Positions 27,458 through 38,485 of a DNA stretch of 64,000 nt are shown here, in pieces. The DNA lies in the NCBI RefSeq assembly GCF_004364555.1, contig NZ_SOAM01000002.1:930001-994000 (forward strand), given 5' to 3'. Positions within the stretch are counted from its first letter, which is position 1. Each line of letters starts with the position of its first letter. The notes beneath the pieces are model-generated. The model had not been told where the DNA came from. It ran no database searches and saw only the letters and a list, made by a program, of their open reading frames with translations. The position numbers were made by a program, and so were the translations under genes. The DNA comes from Amnibacterium kyonggiense. Lineage in GTDB: Bacteria; Actinomycetota; Actinomycetes; Actinomycetales; Microbacteriaceae.

Positions 27458-27721
27458 GTGACCGTGCTCGTGGACGTGCCGATGTGGCCGGCGCACGGGC
27501 GGCTGTGGGCGCACCTCGTCAGCGACGCGTCGCTCGAGGAGCTGCACGCGTTCGCCGAGCGGGCGGGGCTGCCGGCGCGGAGCTTCGACCTCGACCACTA
27601 CGACGTGCCGGAGGAGCGCATCCCGGCGCTGACCGCGCTCGGCGCGGAGTCGGTCTCGGCGCACGAACTGACGCGACGCCTGATCGCCTCGGGCCTGCGG
27701 GTCAAGTCGCGCGACCGCTGA
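27458..27721 (+). CDS. DUF4031 domain protein
   Basis: The 87-residue protein begins [23 protein letters not shown], the typical DUF4031 opening, and its middle ([19 protein letters not shown]) is also typical. The function is unknown. The GTG at 27458 was chosen because it gives the family N-terminus and because GACGAT ends 6 nt upstream, fitting a leaderless transcript. The in-frame GTG at 27452 would overlap that box. It is divergent from rplU and convergent with the RNase E/G gene. Confidence 0.8.
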   Translation: MTVLVDVPMWPAHGRLWAHLVSDASLEELHAFAERAGLPARSFDLDHYDVPEERIPALTALGAESVSAHELTRRLIASGLRVKSRDR

Positions 27722-27738
27722 CCCGCGCTCCAGCTGAA

Positions 27739-27800
27739 GCGGGGCCTCCCGCTGCAAGCCGGGCGGTGCGCACCGTCCGAACTGCAGCGGAAGGCCCCGT
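27739..27800. terminator. bidirectional terminator with nested hairpin
   Basis: Outer arms GGGGCC-CCGCTGCA / TGCAGCGG-GGCCCC enclose a second perfect palindrome CGGTGCGCACCG. The structure lies between the convergent DUF4031 and RNase E/G genes. Confidence 0.65.
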
Positions 27801-27808
27801 GAGGCGGG

Positions 27809-30244
<2,436 letters not shown>

Positions 30245-30530
30245 CGCTGGTGCACTCCTCACGCGGCTGCGGCTTCCGCTGCCGCCGTGTTCACCTCGGA
30301 CCCGCCGCGCCGGGGCGCCGTCGAGTCCGGGAGATCCTCTGATGTCGTAGCGCGCCGGGGCGGTGCGCCGGTGGCGGGACAAGCGCCGCCCCGCGGCGAC
30401 CTGCGCTGCGCGGCTCGGTCCGGAGACCTGTCCAAGCGTTCGGCACCGAAGCACGGTGACCTGTCGTCAAGTATCGCACGCGGGCCGCGTCGGCGCTGGC
30501 GGGCGCGCACCCGGTGGGATACTGCCTGCC

Positions 30531-31145
30531 GTGATCGAGCGGATGTCCCGACCCTCCCGCGCACTCGCGATCCTCCTGATCGTGGGCGGAATCGTGGGCC
30601 TGATCGCGGCGTTCGCGCTGACGACGGACAAGTTCATCGCGCTGCAGAACACCATCGACGGGGTCTCGGCGAAGGCGTCGTGCGACATCTCGGTGCTCGT
30701 GCAGTGCAGCAAGAACCTGAACTCCCCGGAGGGCTCGGTGTTCGGCTTCCCGAACCCGCTCATCGGGCTGGTGGCGTTCCCCATCACCGTGCTGATGGGC
30801 GTGGCGTCGCTGATCGGGGTGCGGTTCCCCCGCTGGTGGTGGGCCCTCTTCAACGTCGGCATGGCGTTCGCCATCGGCTTCGTCGCGTACCTCATGAGCG
30901 TGAGCGTGTTCGTCCTGAACACGCTCTGCCCGTGGTGCATGACCGTCTGGGCGGTCGTCATCCCGATGTCGCTCGCGACCACCCTCTACAACCTGCGGGA
31001 GCAGAACCTCCCGCTCGGTGACCGGGTCGCTCGGATCGCCGACCGCGTGTACGGCTGGATGCCGATCCTCACCCTCGTCGTCTACGTCGCCTTCGCGGTG
31101 ATCGCGCAGATGCGGCTGGACGTCCTCCACCGCCTCTTCGTCTGA
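30531..31145 (+). CDS. vitamin K epoxide reductase (VKOR) family protein
   Basis: The 204-residue membrane protein has about five helices. The active-site CPWC (LNTLCPWCMTVW) is near residue 127, and the upstream loop cysteine pair is in KASCDISVLVQCSKN. In actinobacteria VKOR replaces DsbB, reoxidising DsbA-like proteins in the envelope and passing electrons to quinones. The start is the GTG at 30531, with GATACT (30518-30523) ending 7 nt upstream, so it is likely leaderless; the ATG at 30543 is the alternative. It is divergent from the RNase E/G gene across 286 bp that hold both promoters and nothing else I can identify. Confidence 0.93.
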   Translation: MIERMSRPSRALAILLIVGGIVGLIAAFALTTDKFIALQNTIDGVSAKASCDISVLVQCSKNLNSPEGSVFGFPNPLIGLVAFPITVLMGVASLIGVRFPRWWWALFNVGMAFAIGFVAYLMSVSVFVLNTLCPWCMTVWAVVIPMSLATTLYNLREQNLPLGDRVARIADRVYGWMPILTLVVYVAFAVIAQMRLDVLHRLFV

Positions 31146-31161
31146 CGTCCGCACGAGCACG

Positions 31162-31268
31162 AGCACGACAGCAGGAATGAGGCGCTTCAGCAGGAAGCGC
31201 GGCGCGCCTGATTCCTGCTGAAGCGTCTGCTTCCTGCTGTCGTGCCCGAGAGTTCCTGCTGTCGTGCT
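31162..31268. repeat. nested inverted repeat built from a CAGCAGGAA motif
   Basis: Five copies of CAGCAGGAA or its complement lie within 93 bp. The outer arms GCACGACAGCAGGAA (31163-31177) and TTCCTGCTGTCGTGC (31231-31245) match perfectly, as do the inner arms CGCTTCAGCAGGAA (31183-31196) and TTCCTGCTGAAGCG (31212-31225). A further TTCCTGCTGTCGTGCT copy (31253-31268) runs into the ndk stop codon. The location between convergent genes fits a terminator, but the modular repetition is unusual. Confidence 0.8.
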
Positions 31269-31690
31269 CAGGCGAACCAGAGGGCGAGCTCGCGCGCCGC
31301 GGACTCGGGGCTGTCGCTGCCGTGAACGAGGTTCTGCTGCACGCGGAGTCCCCAGTCGCGGCCGAAGTCGCCGCGGATGGTGCCGGGCGCCGCGGTCGTC
31401 GGGTCGGTGGCGCCGGCGAGGGAGCGGAAGCCCTCGACGACCCGTTGACCGGCCACGCGGACGGCGACGATCGGGCCGGACTCCATGAACTCGACGAGCG
31501 GCTCGTAGAACGGCTTGCCGACGTGCTCCTCGTAGTGGCGCTCGAGGAGACCGCGGTCCGCCTCGACCATCTTCAGGTCGGTGATCGAGTACCCCTTGGC
31601 CTCGATGCGGCGGAGGATCTCCCCCGTGAGGTTCCGCGCCACCCCGTCGGGCTTGACGAGGACGAGGGTCTCCTGGACGGCGTCGGGCAT
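31268..31690 (-). CDS. ndk: nucleoside-diphosphate kinase
   Basis: The 140-residue enzyme equalises NTP and NDP pools. It opens with QETLVLVKPDGVARNLTGEI and contains the active-site histidine in VQQNLVHGSDS. Length is normal. The ATG at 31690 follows AAGGAGCACC. It lies 12 bp after the DUF4233 gene in the ileS-folC-DUF4233-ndk string, an order common in actinobacteria. Confidence 0.97.
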   Translation of the reverse strand: MPDAVQETLVLVKPDGVARNLTGEILRRIEAKGYSITDLKMVEADRGLLERHYEEHVGKPFYEPLVEFMESGPIVAVRVAGQRVVEGFRSLAGATDPTTAAPGTIRGDFGRDWGLRVQQNLVHGSDSPESAARELALWFA

Positions 31691-31702
31691 GGTGCTCCTT
31701 CT

Positions 31703-32074
31703 CTAGGACGCGGGCGGGGCTTCACGGCGGTCGATGCGCCTGCCGACGATCATCGCGTAGACCCAGATGGCCGCGAACACGACGCCGACGATGCCGACCG
31801 GGATGCTGACGGCGAAGGTCGCGAGCAGCACGACCTGCACGCCCCAGCCGAGGACGATGCCGACGGGCCGGGTCGCGAGCGCCGCGGCGACCGCGATGAG
31901 GACGACGAGCGCGCCCCCGCCGCCGAGCGCGACCGCGGGCGGCAGGTCCTTCAGCCCGAGCAGCGCGAGGGCGGCGAGCAGCACGACGAGCAGCTCCGTG
32001 ACGAGCAGCATCGCCGCGAGCGTCGCGACGACGCTGCGCGGCCGGCGGGCGCGCCTCGGGACGCTCACGGCCAT
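31703..32074 (-). CDS. DUF4233 membrane protein
   Basis: The 123-residue protein has four predicted helices (for example LAAMLLVTELLVVLLAALAL and LLATFAVSIPVGIVGVVFAA). The family occurs almost only between folC and ndk in actinobacteria, which is the case here; its function is unknown. The ATG at 32074 overlaps folC by 10 nt. A GTG at 32068 would give the commoner GTGA overlap and cannot be excluded. Confidence 0.86.
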   Translation of the reverse strand: MAVSVPRRARRPRSVVATLAAMLLVTELLVVLLAALALLGLKDLPPAVALGGGGALVVLIAVAAALATRPVGIVLGWGVQVVLLATFAVSIPVGIVGVVFAAIWVYAMIVGRRIDRREAPPAS

Positions 32075-33453
32075 CCGTGCTCGCGGACGAGCTCGATCGC
32101 CTTCGCGACGAGCGTGATCGAGCCGAAGACGACGACGCCGGGCTGCGGCGGCACCGCCGCGGCGTCGGCCGACCCGTCGGCCTCCGGCTGACCGGCGTGC
32201 TCCTCCGCGAGGCCGCGGGCGGTCTCGAGCGCCCGCGCGACGTCCGGCTCGACGACGACCCGGTCCGCGCCGACGACGCGGACGACCAGCGCGGCGAGCT
32301 CGTCGGGGTCGGTCGTGCGGTCGGAGGGCGCCGTGGTCACCACGAACTCGTCGACGAGGTCGGCGGCGGCGCGGATCATGCCCTCCGCGTCCTTGTCCGC
32401 GAGGACGGCGAGCACGGCGACGACGTGGTTCAGCCGGAACGACTCGGCGAGGCCCGCCGCCATGGCCGTGACGCCGTGCGGGTTGTGCGCCGCGTCGACG
32501 ACGAGGAGCGGGCCGCCGCCGAGCACCTGGAGGCGCCCCGGGGAGGATGCGCCGGCGAGGCCCTCGGCGAGGACGTCGCCGGTGATCAGCTGGTCGCCGC
32601 CGCCGAGGAACGTCTCGACGGCCGCGATCGCGACCGCGGTGTTCTGCGCCTGGTGGGCACCGAGCAGCGGCACGAAGAGCCCCTCGTACCGGCCCGCGCG
32701 GCCCTGCACGTCGACGAGCTGGCCGCCGACGGCGGGCGTGCGCGAGAGCACGCGGAAGTCGCGGCCCTCGAGGGTGACGTCCGCCTCGGACAGCGCCGCC
32801 GCGCGCTCGAGCTCGGTGAGCGCCTCCGGCTTCTGGGCCGCGGTCACGACGGAGCGGCCCGGCTTGACGATCCCGGCCTTCGTGCGCGCGATCTCCTCCA
32901 CCGTGCGGCCGAGGCGCTCGGTGTGGTCGAGGTCGATCGGCGTGAACACCGCGACCTGGCCGTCGGCCACGTTCGTCGAGTCCCACTCGCCGCCCATCCC
33001 GACCTCGATCACGCCGACGTCGATCGGCGCGTCGGCGAAGACCGCGTAGGCGAGCACGGTGAGCGCCTCGAAGAAGGTGAGGGGCGGCTCCCCCGTTTCG
33101 GCGAGCTGCGCGTCCGCGAGCTCGAGGAACGGCTTCGTCTCCGCCCACGCGGCGAGCAGGTCGTCCTCCGCGATCGGCTCCCCGTCGACGACGATCCGCT
33201 GGCCGAGGTACCCGAGGTCGGGGCTCGTGAACAGGCCGGTCCGCAGCCCGTGCGCGCGGAGGATGCTCTCGATCAGGCGGGACGTGGAGGTCTTCCCGTT
33301 CGTCCCGGTGATGTGCACGATCGGGTAGCTGCGGTGCGGATCGCCCATCAGCTCGAGGGCCTTGCGCGTGGCCGAGAGGCGCGGCTGCGGCGCCTTCTCG
33401 CCGACGCGGCCGTAGAGCTCGTCGAGCATCCGGTCGAGGGCGGTGTCAGACAT
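32065..33453 (-). CDS. folC: folylpolyglutamate synthase / dihydrofolate synthase
   Basis: The 462-residue Mur-ligase-like enzyme adds glutamates to folates. The P-loop [14 protein letters not shown] is near residue 47. [15 protein letters not shown] and the late [14 protein letters not shown] motifs follow. The ATG at 33453 lies after GGAGGAT; a GTG 21 bp upstream is in frame, but the Shine-Dalgarno falls between the two. The first 8 bp overlap the end of ileS. Confidence 0.95.
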   Translation of the reverse strand: MSDTALDRMLDELYGRVGEKAPQPRLSATRKALELMGDPHRSYPIVHITGTNGKTSTSRLIESILRAHGLRTGLFTSPDLGYLGQRIVVDGEPIAEDDLLAAWAETKPFLELADAQLAETGEPPLTFFEALTVLAYAVFADAPIDVGVIEVGMGGEWDSTNVADGQVAVFTPIDLDHTERLGRTVEEIARTKAGIVKPGRSVVTAAQKPEALTELERAAALSEADVTLEGRDFRVLSRTPAVGGQLVDVQGRAGRYEGLFVPLLGAHQAQNTAVAIAAVETFLGGGDQLITGDVLAEGLAGASSPGRLQVLGGGPLLVVDAAHNPHGVTAMAAGLAESFRLNHVVAVLAVLADKDAEGMIRAAADLVDEFVVTTAPSDRTTDPDELAALVVRVVGADRVVVEPDVARALETARGLAEEHAGQPEADGSADAAAVPPQPGVVVFGSITLVAKAIELVREHGWP

Positions 33454-36400
33454 CGAGCACCGATCCTCCCGCACGCCGCAGCTCGAAGCGGCCGCCCTCG
33501 GCGGCTCCCCAGGTGCCGGCGACGAGGTGCACGAGGTGGCCGTCCGGCCAGCGGAGCACGCGGTCGCCGGAGCCCGCGTCGGCGGGCGCAGCCGTCAGCG
33601 ACTCGGCGAGCGTCTCCGACCGGACCAGATCGCCGTGGGCGGCGAGCATCGCGAGCAGGTCGGCGTCCCCCTCGACCGCGAGGTCGATGCGGTCCGTGAC
33701 CTCGAGGCCCGCCGCGCGGCGGGCCTGCTGCACGTCCCGGATGAAGTCGCGCGCGTGGCCCTCCAGCTCGAGCTCCGGGGTCGTGGCGGTCTCGAGCAGC
33801 ACGAAGCCGCCGGAGGGCAGGAGGCCGAGCGCCGTCCCCTCCGTCGCGCCGGAGCGCTCGAGGACGAGGTCGTACTCGCCGTCGAGCAGCGGCACGCCGC
33901 CCACCACGACGCCGCCACCGGGCTCGGAGGACCAGTCGCCCGACTTCGCGGCCTTGATCACGGCCTGCACCTGCTTGCCGATGCGCGGGCCGAGCGCGCG
34001 GGCGTTCACGGACAATCGCTGCGCGACGCCGTACTCCGCCCCGCTGTCCGGGGTCTCCACGACCAGGTCGACCGCGCGGACGTTCAGCTCGTCCTCGAGG
34101 ATCCGCAGCCCGGGCCCCAGGTCGGCGGCGTCCGTCGCGACGACGGTGAGCCGCGCGAGCGGGAGGCGGACCCGCAGCCCGGCCTCCTTCCGCAGCGCGA
34201 GCGCCGCGGAGACGATCTCCCGAAGCCGGCCCATGCGCGTGACGAGCGCCGCGTCGACTGGGAACGCGCCCGCGTCCGGCCAGTCGGTGAGGTGCACGCT
34301 GCGCCCGCCGGTCAGGCCCTTCCACACCCGCTCCGCGACGAGCGGGAGCAGCGGGGCGGCGACCCGGGTGACCGTCTCGAGCACCGTGTACAGCGTGTCG
34401 AAGGCGTCGCGGCTCGACCGGGAGAGCCCCTCGTTCCCCGACTTCACCGCCCAGAACCGCTCGCGGGAGAGGCGGACGTACCAGTTCGTCAGCAGGTCCG
34501 CGAAGTCCCGGAGGCGCTGCGAGGCGCCTGCGGTGTCGAACGCGTCGAGGTCGGCCTCGAGCCCGCGCACGAGGTCGCCCGTCGCGGCGAGCACGAACCG
34601 GTCGAGCGGGTCCGCGGAGTCCGTCCGCCACTCGGCGTCGTAGTCCTCCGCGCCCGCATAGAGCGTGAAGAAGTAGTACGTGCTCCACAGCGGCAGCAGC
34701 ACCTGCCGCACGCCCTCGCGGATCCCCTCCTCCGTCACGATGAGGTTGCCGCCGCGCAGCACCGGCGAAGCGAGGAGGAACCAGCGCATCGCGTCGGAGC
34801 CGTCCCGGTCGAACACCTCGGACACGTCCGGGTAGTTCCTGAGCGACTTCGACATCTTCTGGCCGTCGTTGCCGAGCACGATGCCGTGGCTGACGACGGT
34901 CGAGAACGCGGGCCGGCCGAACAGCGGCGTCGCGAGCGCGTGCATGACGTAGAACCAGCCGCGGGTCTGGCCGATGTACTCGACGATGAAGTCCGCCGGG
35001 TTGTGCCCCTCGAACCACTCGCGATTCTCGAACGGGTAGTGCACCTGGGCGTAGGGCATCGAGCCGGAGTCGAACCAGACGTCGAACACGTCCTCGATCC
35101 GGCGCATCGTGGACGCGCCGGTCGGGTCGTCCGGGTTCGGTCGGGTCAGCTCGTCGATGTAGGGGCGGTGGAGGTCGACCTCCCCCGCCTCGTTCCGCGG
35201 GAGGCGGCCGAAGTCGGCCTCCAGCTGCTCGAGCGAGCCGTACACGTCGGTGCGCGGGTGCGCCGGGTCGTCGCTGCGCCAGACCGGGATCGGGCTGCCC
35301 CAGTACCGGTTGCGGCTGACCGACCAGTCACGGGCGCCCGCGACCCACTTGCCGAACTGCCCGTCCTTCACGTTGTCCGGCACCCAGGTGATGGCCTGGT
35401 TCAGCTCGCCCATCCGGTCGCGGTAGTCCGTGACGCGGACGAACCAGCTCGAGACCGCCTTGTAGATGAGCGGCCGGCGGCAGCGCCAGCAGTGCGGGTA
35501 GCTGTGCTCGTAGGAGCGCTCCTGCAGCAGGCGGCCCTTCGCGCGCAGGGCGCGGATGAGGGGCCGGTTCGCCTCGAAGACCTGGAGGCCGACGACCTCC
35601 GGGAGCTCCGTGTCCGCGAACATCGGGAGGAAGCGCGCCTTCTCGTCGACGGAGATGATCGTCGGGATCCCGGCCGCCGTGGAGATGAGCTGGTCGTCCT
35701 CGCCGTAGGCGGGCGCCTGGTGGACGACGCCCGTGCCCTCCTCGGTGGAGACGTAGTCGGCGACGAGCACGCGCCAGGCGCGCTCGGTGCCCCAGGTGGC
35801 GGCGTCGGCGTACACGTCCCAGAGCCGGTCGTACTGGACGTCCTGCAGCTCGCGGCCGAGCAGCGTCCGGGAGACCGCATCGCGCGCCTCCGCGGCGGAC
35901 GCGTAGCCGAGCTCCTTCGCGTAGTCGCCGACCCGGGCGAGCGCCACGAGGTAGTCCGCGGTGAGGACCTCGGCGCCCTGCCCGGACGGCGCCCCGGTCC
36001 CGTCCGCGCCCTGCGAGTCCGCGGTGCCGAGCGGCCCGGAGGGCACGACGGCGTACTCGATGTCCGGCCCCACGGCGAGCGCGAGGTTCGTCGGCAGCGT
36101 CCACGGCGTCGTCGTCCAGGCGAGCGCGCGCACGGCGGTGAGCCCGAGCGCCTCCGCCTTCTCCCCGACGAGCGGGAAGGTCACGGTCACGGACGGGTCC
36201 TGGCGACGCTGGTAGACGTCGTCGTCCATGCGGAGCTCGTGGTTCGAGAGCGGCGTCTCGTCGTTCCAGCAGTACGGGAGGACGCGGAAGCCCTCGTACG
36301 CGAGGCCCTGGTCGTGGAGGGTCTTGAACGCCCAGAGCACGCTCTCCATGAACGACGGGTCGAGCGTCTTGTAGTCGTCGTCGAAGTCGACCCAGCGGGC

Positions 36401-36832
36401 CTGCCGGGTGACGTAGTCGCGCCACTCCCCCGTGTACTTGAGCACCGAGGCGCGCGCGGCGGCGTTGAAGGCGCCGACGCCCATCTGCTCGATCTCGTCC
36501 TTGGTGGTGATCCCGAGCTGGCGCATCGCCTCGAGCTCCGCGGGCAGGCCGTGCGTGTCCCAGCCGAATCGGCGGTGCACCTGCTTGCCGCGCATGGTCT
36601 GGTAGCGCGGGAAGACGTCCTTGGCGTAGCCCGTCAGCAGGTGGCCGTAGTGGGGCAGGCCGTTCGCGAACGGCGGGCCGTCGTAGAACACCCACTCGGG
36701 CGCGCCCTCGCGCTGCGCGATGGAGGCCTGGAAGGTGCCGTCCTCGGCCCAGAACGCGAGCACGTCGCGCTCGATGTCCGGGAACCTCGGGCTCGGGCTG
36801 ACCGCCTCGCCGCCGTCCTTCGGGTACGCCAT
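33446..36832 (-). CDS. ileS: isoleucine--tRNA ligase
   Basis: The 1128-residue class I synthetase has the HIGH variant [17 protein letters not shown] near residue 57 and KMSKS in [16 protein letters not shown]. The CP1 editing domain lies between them, and the C-terminal part is long without a zinc finger. The length and the HYGH variant fit the eukaryote-like type 2 IleRS, a group often linked to mupirocin tolerance. The ATG at 36832 follows GGAGGA, which is buried in the T-box sequestering helix just upstream. Confidence 0.97.
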   Translation of the reverse strand: MAYPKDGGEAVSPSPRFPDIERDVLAFWAEDGTFQASIAQREGAPEWVFYDGPPFANGLPHYGHLLTGYAKDVFPRYQTMRGKQVHRRFGWDTHGLPAELEAMRQLGITTKDEIEQMGVGAFNAAARASVLKYTGEWRDYVTRQARWVDFDDDYKTLDPSFMESVLWAFKTLHDQGLAYEGFRVLPYCWNDETPLSNHELRMDDDVYQRRQDPSVTVTFPLVGEKAEALGLTAVRALAWTTTPWTLPTNLALAVGPDIEYAVVPSGPLGTADSQGADGTGAPSGQGAEVLTADYLVALARVGDYAKELGYASAAEARDAVSRTLLGRELQDVQYDRLWDVYADAATWGTERAWRVLVADYVSTEEGTGVVHQAPAYGEDDQLISTAAGIPTIISVDEKARFLPMFADTELPEVVGLQVFEANRPLIRALRAKGRLLQERSYEHSYPHCWRCRRPLIYKAVSSWFVRVTDYRDRMGELNQAITWVPDNVKDGQFGKWVAGARDWSVSRNRYWGSPIPVWRSDDPAHPRTDVYGSLEQLEADFGRLPRNEAGEVDLHRPYIDELTRPNPDDPTGASTMRRIEDVFDVWFDSGSMPYAQVHYPFENREWFEGHNPADFIVEYIGQTRGWFYVMHALATPLFGRPAFSTVVSHGIVLGNDGQKMSKSLRNYPDVSEVFDRDGSDAMRWFLLASPVLRGGNLIVTEEGIREGVRQVLLPLWSTYYFFTLYAGAEDYDAEWRTDSADPLDRFVLAATGDLVRGLEADLDAFDTAGASQRLRDFADLLTNWYVRLSRERFWAVKSGNEGLSRSSRDAFDTLYTVLETVTRVAAPLLPLVAERVWKGLTGGRSVHLTDWPDAGAFPVDAALVTRMGRLREIVSAALALRKEAGLRVRLPLARLTVVATDAADLGPGLRILEDELNVRAVDLVVETPDSGAEYGVAQRLSVNARALGPRIGKQVQAVIKAAKSGDWSSEPGGGVVVGGVPLLDGEYDLVLERSGATEGTALGLLPSGGFVLLETATTPELELEGHARDFIRDVQQARRAAGLEVTDRIDLAVEGDADLLAMLAAHGDLVRSETLAESLTAAPADAGSGDRVLRWPDGHLVHLVAGTWGAAEGGRFELRRAGGSVLDV

Positions 36833-36835
36833 CTC

Positions 36836-37015
36836 GTCCTCCGTGCACGTCTCGGGTCAACGCTGTGCACGGGGACGCCTGCCGGCGCGGTACCACCCCG
36901 CTTGGCGCTCGCGCGCCCTCTCTTGCAGCGGCTGTGACGGGCCGGCCCGCCCGGTTCTACTTGCCCGAGGGCGTTCTTCCGGGGACTCCCCGGTGATGGC
37001 CGGATCGCAGTCTGT
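36836..37015 (-). promoter_or_regulatory. T-box riboswitch (translational, isoleucine) controlling ileS
   Basis: All key parts of an actinobacterial translational T-box can be read on the minus strand. A short stem-loop carries the AUC (Ile) specifier at 36997-36995, within CCATCACCGGGGAG. The T-box core GGGTGGTACCGCG spans 36898-36886 and holds the UGGU that pairs with uncharged tRNA. A sequestering helix forms between GTCCCCGTGCAC (36876-36865) and GTGCACGGAGGAC (36848-36836), with one bulged A. That helix hides the ileS Shine-Dalgarno; binding of uncharged tRNA-Ile would free it. A TAGGAT -10 box at 37027-37022 predicts a start near 37015. No intrinsic terminator is present, which supports translational control. 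Confidence 0.9.
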
Positions 37016-37053
37016 CCCGCGATCCTACGCGGGTCCCAGGTCCGCGCCCGGCC

Positions 37054-37112
37054 TTCGCGTCGCGATCCGTGCCGCGATCCTCATCCGCCTGCGGCACGGA
37101 TCGCGACGCGAA
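37054..37112 (-). terminator. long perfect hairpin after the MFS gene
   Basis: A 22-bp perfect stem (TTCGCGTCGCGATCCGTGCCGC and its complement, split here by a 15-nt loop) lies 7 bp after the MFS stop. It would insulate the ileS T-box promoter from upstream transcription. Confidence 0.75.
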
Positions 37113-37119
37113 CCGGGGT

Positions 37120-38274
37120 TCAGGTGCTGGAGCGGGCGGCGTTCCGGAGGACGACCGCGAGGCAGACCGCCGCCAGCAGCGCGAGCAGCGCCAGGAGGAG
37201 CGGCTCCGGCGCGACCGCCGTGAGGGCGGCGAGCAGCACCGGGAAGGTGAAGCCGAGGTAGGTGGCGCTGTAGTAGACCGCGGTCAGGGCGGCGAGGTCC
37301 TCCGGCGGCGCGCTCCGCTGCACCTCCGTGAGCCCGGAGACGAGGCAGATGCCGTAGGCCGCGCCGAGCACGGCCGCGACCGGGACGCCGAGCAGCGGCT
37401 GCTGCACCAGGGCCACGACGGCCGCCCCGAGCACCCCGACGACGGCGACGGCGAGCCCCACGGCGAGCTGCCGACCGCCGGTCGCGCGACCGATGCGGGC
37501 CGCGAAGGGCTGGATCCCGGCTCCGAAGGCGAGCGCGACGACCGCGAGGAGGGTCGCGTAGCCGATCGCGCCGTCGCCGAGCCGACCCGCGAGCGCCGCC
37601 GGCGTGACGGCGAACGCGACGCTCGCGCAGCCGAACACCCACGGCGCGGCGGGGACGACGACGCCGAGGAAGCGGCCGCGCACCGCCCGCGGGACGCGGA
37701 CGAGCAGCACGCCGCTCCGCCGGGTCTCCGCCGCGGTGAGCAGCACCCCGCCGGCCGCGAGCGCGAGGACCACGTGCACGGCGTAGGGCAGCTCGGTGGG
37801 CGCCGGTCCCCACTGCGCGATGACGCCGGAGACGGCGGGCCCGAGCCCGAAGCCGGCGGTCAACGTGAGGGACGCGCGGCGCGCCGCGACCGCTGCGGGG
37901 AGCGCCGTCGACAGCTCCTTGATCCAGCTGCTGCCGACGACCATGGCGGCCGCGACGCTCGCGCCGGAGACGAGCCGCCCGATCGAGAGGGCCGGCACCG
38001 ACGCCGCGCCGAGCCCGAGGACCGCGCTGGCCACGACGCCGAGCACGGTGCCCACGAGCAGCACCGGCTTGCGGCCGAACCGGTCGGACAGCGGACCGGC
38101 GATCAGGAAGCCGGGGATGATCCCGACGATGTAGGCCGCGAAGAGCAGGTCGACCTCGACCTGGCTGTAGCCCTCCTGCTGCCGGTACAGCAGCAGCAGC
38201 GGGCTGAACTGGTTGCCGCCGTACGCGAGCGCGAAGACCGCGGGCGCGATCCGCCACCACGCCCGAGCCCCCAC
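37120..38274 (-). CDS. MFS transporter
   Basis: The 384-residue protein has about 12 membrane helices. Motif A lies near residue 60 (GPLSDRFGRKPVLL) and a motif C-like GFGLGPAVSG near residue 142. The substrate is unknown. The GTG at 38274 has no Shine-Dalgarno; TAGCGT (38281-38286) ends 6 nt upstream, so it is probably leaderless. It is divergent from valS over 211 bp. Confidence 0.88.
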   Translation of the reverse strand: MGARAWWRIAPAVFALAYGGNQFSPLLLLYRQQEGYSQVEVDLLFAAYIVGIIPGFLIAGPLSDRFGRKPVLLVGTVLGVVASAVLGLGAASVPALSIGRLVSGASVAAAMVVGSSWIKELSTALPAAVAARRASLTLTAGFGLGPAVSGVIAQWGPAPTELPYAVHVVLALAAGGVLLTAAETRRSGVLLVRVPRAVRGRFLGVVVPAAPWVFGCASVAFAVTPAALAGRLGDGAIGYATLLAVVALAFGAGIQPFAARIGRATGGRQLAVGLAVAVVGVLGAAVVALVQQPLLGVPVAAVLGAAYGICLVSGLTEVQRSAPPEDLAALTAVYYSATYLGFTFPVLLAALTAVAPEPLLLALLALLAAVCLAVVLRNAARSST

Positions 38275-38293
38275 CCCGTCACGCTAGGGCCTT

Positions 38294-38393
38294 CGCGGAT
38301 CCGCAGTTCCTGCCCGACGCGCCGCTGCACGACCGCTCGGACGCGGCGTGTCGCCCGAGGACTGCGGATCGGCGACGCTTCTGCGGATCCGCG
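38294..38393. repeat. inverted repeat in the MFS-valS divergent region
   Basis: CGCGGATCCGCAG (38294-38306) and its complement CTGCGGATCCGCG (38381-38393) are 74 bp apart, and a related partial copy CTGCGGATCGGCG lies at 38363-38375. The right arm abuts the presumed valS -10 (TACGCT, 38403-38408). Each arm also contains the palindrome CGGATCCG, so these could be binding sites for one regulator. Confidence 0.55.
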
Positions 38394-38485
38394 AGGGCCC
38401 GGTACGCTGGAGGTCCGCCCGACCGGGCGCACATCTGAGGCACCTGCGACACGGTGCCGCCCACACCGCGAACCGAGGTCCCTCC

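Noticed and set aside
30245-30530. Extra gene between the RNase E/G and VKOR genes
   Set aside because: The open frames are extensions of the flanking genes without Shine-Dalgarno or conservation; it is a divergent promoter region.
33443-36937. 1164-codon plus-strand frame opposite ileS
   Set aside because: Shadow frame with biased composition; IleRS motifs on the minus strand are unmistakable.
38275-38485. T-box upstream of valS
   Set aside because: There is no GGGTGGTACC-type core or specifier loop; only the ileS leader has them.
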